Below are positions 62,559 to 64,000 of a stretch of 64,000 nucleotides of DNA, piece by piece (position 1 is the stretch's first letter; every line of letters begins with the position of its first letter). The notes below the pieces were generated by a model. That model did not search any database and had not been told where the DNA came from. It was given only the letters and a program-made list of their open reading frames with translations. This DNA is from Linyphia triangularis. Lineage: Eukaryota; Arthropoda; Arachnida; Araneae; Linyphiidae. The stretch covers positions 11,558,593 to 11,622,592 of the forward strand of contig OZ021723.1 in NCBI GenBank assembly GCA_963978545.1, in the 5' to 3' direction. A program made the translations under genes and the position numbers.

Positions 62559-63930
62559 GATACAAAGAATGCAAACTTTTAATTCCACTCTCTTGCATTG
62601 ACGATTCTGAATCCTCTCTTCCGTCGACACAAAGGATGGGCACTTTTAAGCTCATCCTCTTGTGTCGACGCTTCTGGGTCTTCTCTTCTGTCGACGCAAA
62701 GGATGGGTATTTAAGCCCACCGTCTTGCATCGAAGATTCTGGATCTTGTCTTCTGTTGATACAAAAAATGCACAATTTCAATTAAACTCTCTTGCATCGA
62801 CTATTCTGAATCCTCTCTTCAGTCGACACAAGGGATGGCCACTTTTGAGCCCACTCTCTTGCGTCGACGATTCTGGATCTTGTCTTTTGTCGACGCAACT
62901 AATGGATACTTTTAGTTCCATCCTCTTGCATCGACGATTCTTGATCCTGTTTTCTGTCGACGCAAGGGATGGACACTTTTAATTCCATCCTCTTGCATTG
63001 ACGATTATCGTTCCTTTCTTCTGTCGACACAAGGGATGGGCACATTTAAGCCCACCCTCTTGCACCGACGATTCTGGTTCTTCTCTTCTGTCGACGGAAG
63101 TGATGGGCACTTTTAAACTCACCCTCTTGCATCGACGATTATCGTTCCTTTCTTCTTTCGACACAAGGGATGCGCACTTTTATGACCACCCTCTTACTTC
63201 GACGATTCTTGATCCTGTCTTCTATCGACACAAGGGATGGACAGTTTTAGTTCCATCCTCTTGCATCGACGATTATCGTTCCTTTCTTCTGTCGACACAA
63301 GGGATGGGCACTTTTAAGCCCACCCTCTTGCATCAAAGATTCTCGTTCTTATCTTCTTTCGACACAAGGGATGCGCACTTTTATGACCACCCTCTTACTT
63401 CGACGATTCTTGATCCTGTCTTCTATCGACACAAGGGATGGACACTTTTAGTTCCATCCTCTTGCATCGACTATTCTCGTTTCTCTCTTCTGCTGACACA
63501 AGGGATGGGCACTTTTAAGCCCACCTTCTTGCATCGACGATTCTGGATCTTGTCTTCTGTTGATACAAAGAATGCATACTTTTAATTCCACTCTCTTGCA
63601 ATGACGATTCTGAATCCTCTCTTCCGCTGACACAAGGGATGGGCACTTTTAAGCTCATCCTCTTGTGTCGACGCTTCTGGATCTTCTCTTCTGTCGACGC
63701 AAAGGATGTACACTTTTAAGCCCACCGTCTTGCATCGACGATTATCGTTTCTTTCTTTTGTCGACACAAGGGATGGGCACTATTAAACCCACCCTCTTAC
63801 GTCGACGCTTCTGGTTCTTCTCTTCTGTCGACACAAGAGATGGGTACTTTCAAGCCCACCCTCTTGCAACAACGATTCTTGATCTTATCTTCTGTCGATG
63901 CAAGGGTTGGGCACTTTTAAGCCCAAATTC
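62559..63930 (+). repeat. satellite higher-order block C (copy 2)
   Basis: This is the second copy of the block at about 57,000-58,700, carrying the same -2 bp monomer at 62,702 and GACGCAACTAATGG near 62,892. The window ends soon after. Confidence 0.8.
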
Positions 63931-64000
63931 TTGCATCGACGCTTCTGGATCTTCTCTTCTGTCGACGCAAAGGATGAGCACTTTTAAGCCCACCGACTTG

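Larger units (their letters stand above)
28829..64000 (+). repeat. giant 67-bp tandem satellite array (~525 units)
   Basis: Head-to-tail monomers begin GATGGGCACTTTTAAGCCCA. Units contain a TTGCATCGAC block at about 26-35, a variable middle (TCTGGATCTTG, TATCGTTCC, TCTTGATC or TCTGAATCC types), and end TGTCGACACAAGG or TGTCGACGCAAAG. The first units (28829, 28896, 28963) are the most diverged. A representative monomer is 34/67 G+C, against a much more AT-rich flank. The array runs off the right edge. Most units carry GTCGAC. Reading frames of up to about 195 codons arise because three units make 201 bp, with a TAA recurring in the TTTTAAG motif, so I treat the array as non-coding. Confidence 0.98.

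Noticed and set aside
28907..63767. More than a hundred open reading frames of 60-195 codons on both strands of the array, with peptides such as MGTFKPTLLHRRF and MSTEERIQNRRCKR
   Set aside because: They follow from the 201-bp (3 x 67) frame superperiod. Both strands are open equally, each is cut by the recurring TAA in TTTTAAG or its counterparts, and 67 is not a multiple of three, so no frame is kept along the array. No splice or start context supports translation.
28829..64000. CRISPR array
   Set aside because: Units are contiguous with no repeat-spacer alternation or unique spacers, the variable middle falls into a few recurrent types, and the host sequence is clearly eukaryotic with introns.

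Overview
The window is a stretch of AT-rich animal nuclear DNA. It carries three conserved, intron-split genes in its first 28 kb. From about 28.83 kb to the right edge it is one uninterrupted tandem satellite. GT-AG introns, tRNA-derived SINEs, several DNA-transposon families and the gene set (eIF2-alpha, a complex I subunit, a C7orf50 homologue) indicate a metazoan, most likely an arthropod. A chelicerate is possible, but the sequence alone does not settle the clade.

Region by region: 1-5.96 kb holds the last three coding exons of eIF2-alpha (+ strand). Its introns contain a SINE, a TA-flanked MITE and a large foldback element. At 6.25-8.09 kb is a complete but decayed P-element-like transposon with a perfect 25-bp TIR, a 7-bp target duplication and THAP-type transposase remnants; a SINE is inserted in it with its own 14-bp duplication. 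At 10.2-15.0 kb is NDUFB2 (- strand, three coding exons), with a TA-flanked element in its second intron. The 15-20.5 kb interval is intergenic and holds two short TTAA-flanked piggyBac-like elements, a short palindromic element and a tRNA-headed repeat. At 20.5-28.3 kb is the C7orf50/WKF-domain gene (+ strand, three coding exons). Its first intron contains a 3.1-kb hAT-like element with an exact 8-bp target duplication and another nested SINE.

From 28,829 to 64,000 there are about 525 head-to-tail copies of a 67-bp monomer. Monomer length is held almost perfectly: coordinates of diagnostic variants differ by exact multiples of 67 over tens of kilobases. From 30,609 to 63,973 I find only three off-length units (+2, -2, -2 bp), and two of these are copies of one event. 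Diverged monomer types form a higher-order pattern, and blocks of 1.5-2.5 kb are duplicated 24 to 221 monomers apart, differing by whole-monomer gains and losses. Each monomer carries two inverted-repeat motifs. I saw no transposon in the array, although the flank is dense with them. Open reading frames in the array come from the 201-bp (3 x 67) superperiod and are not annotated as genes.

The three genes are unrelated housekeeping functions (translation initiation, mitochondrial respiration, a nucleolar-type protein of unknown role) and form no operon or pathway. The most unusual part of the window is the length-locked satellite starting about 0.6 kb beyond the C7orf50 stop codon.
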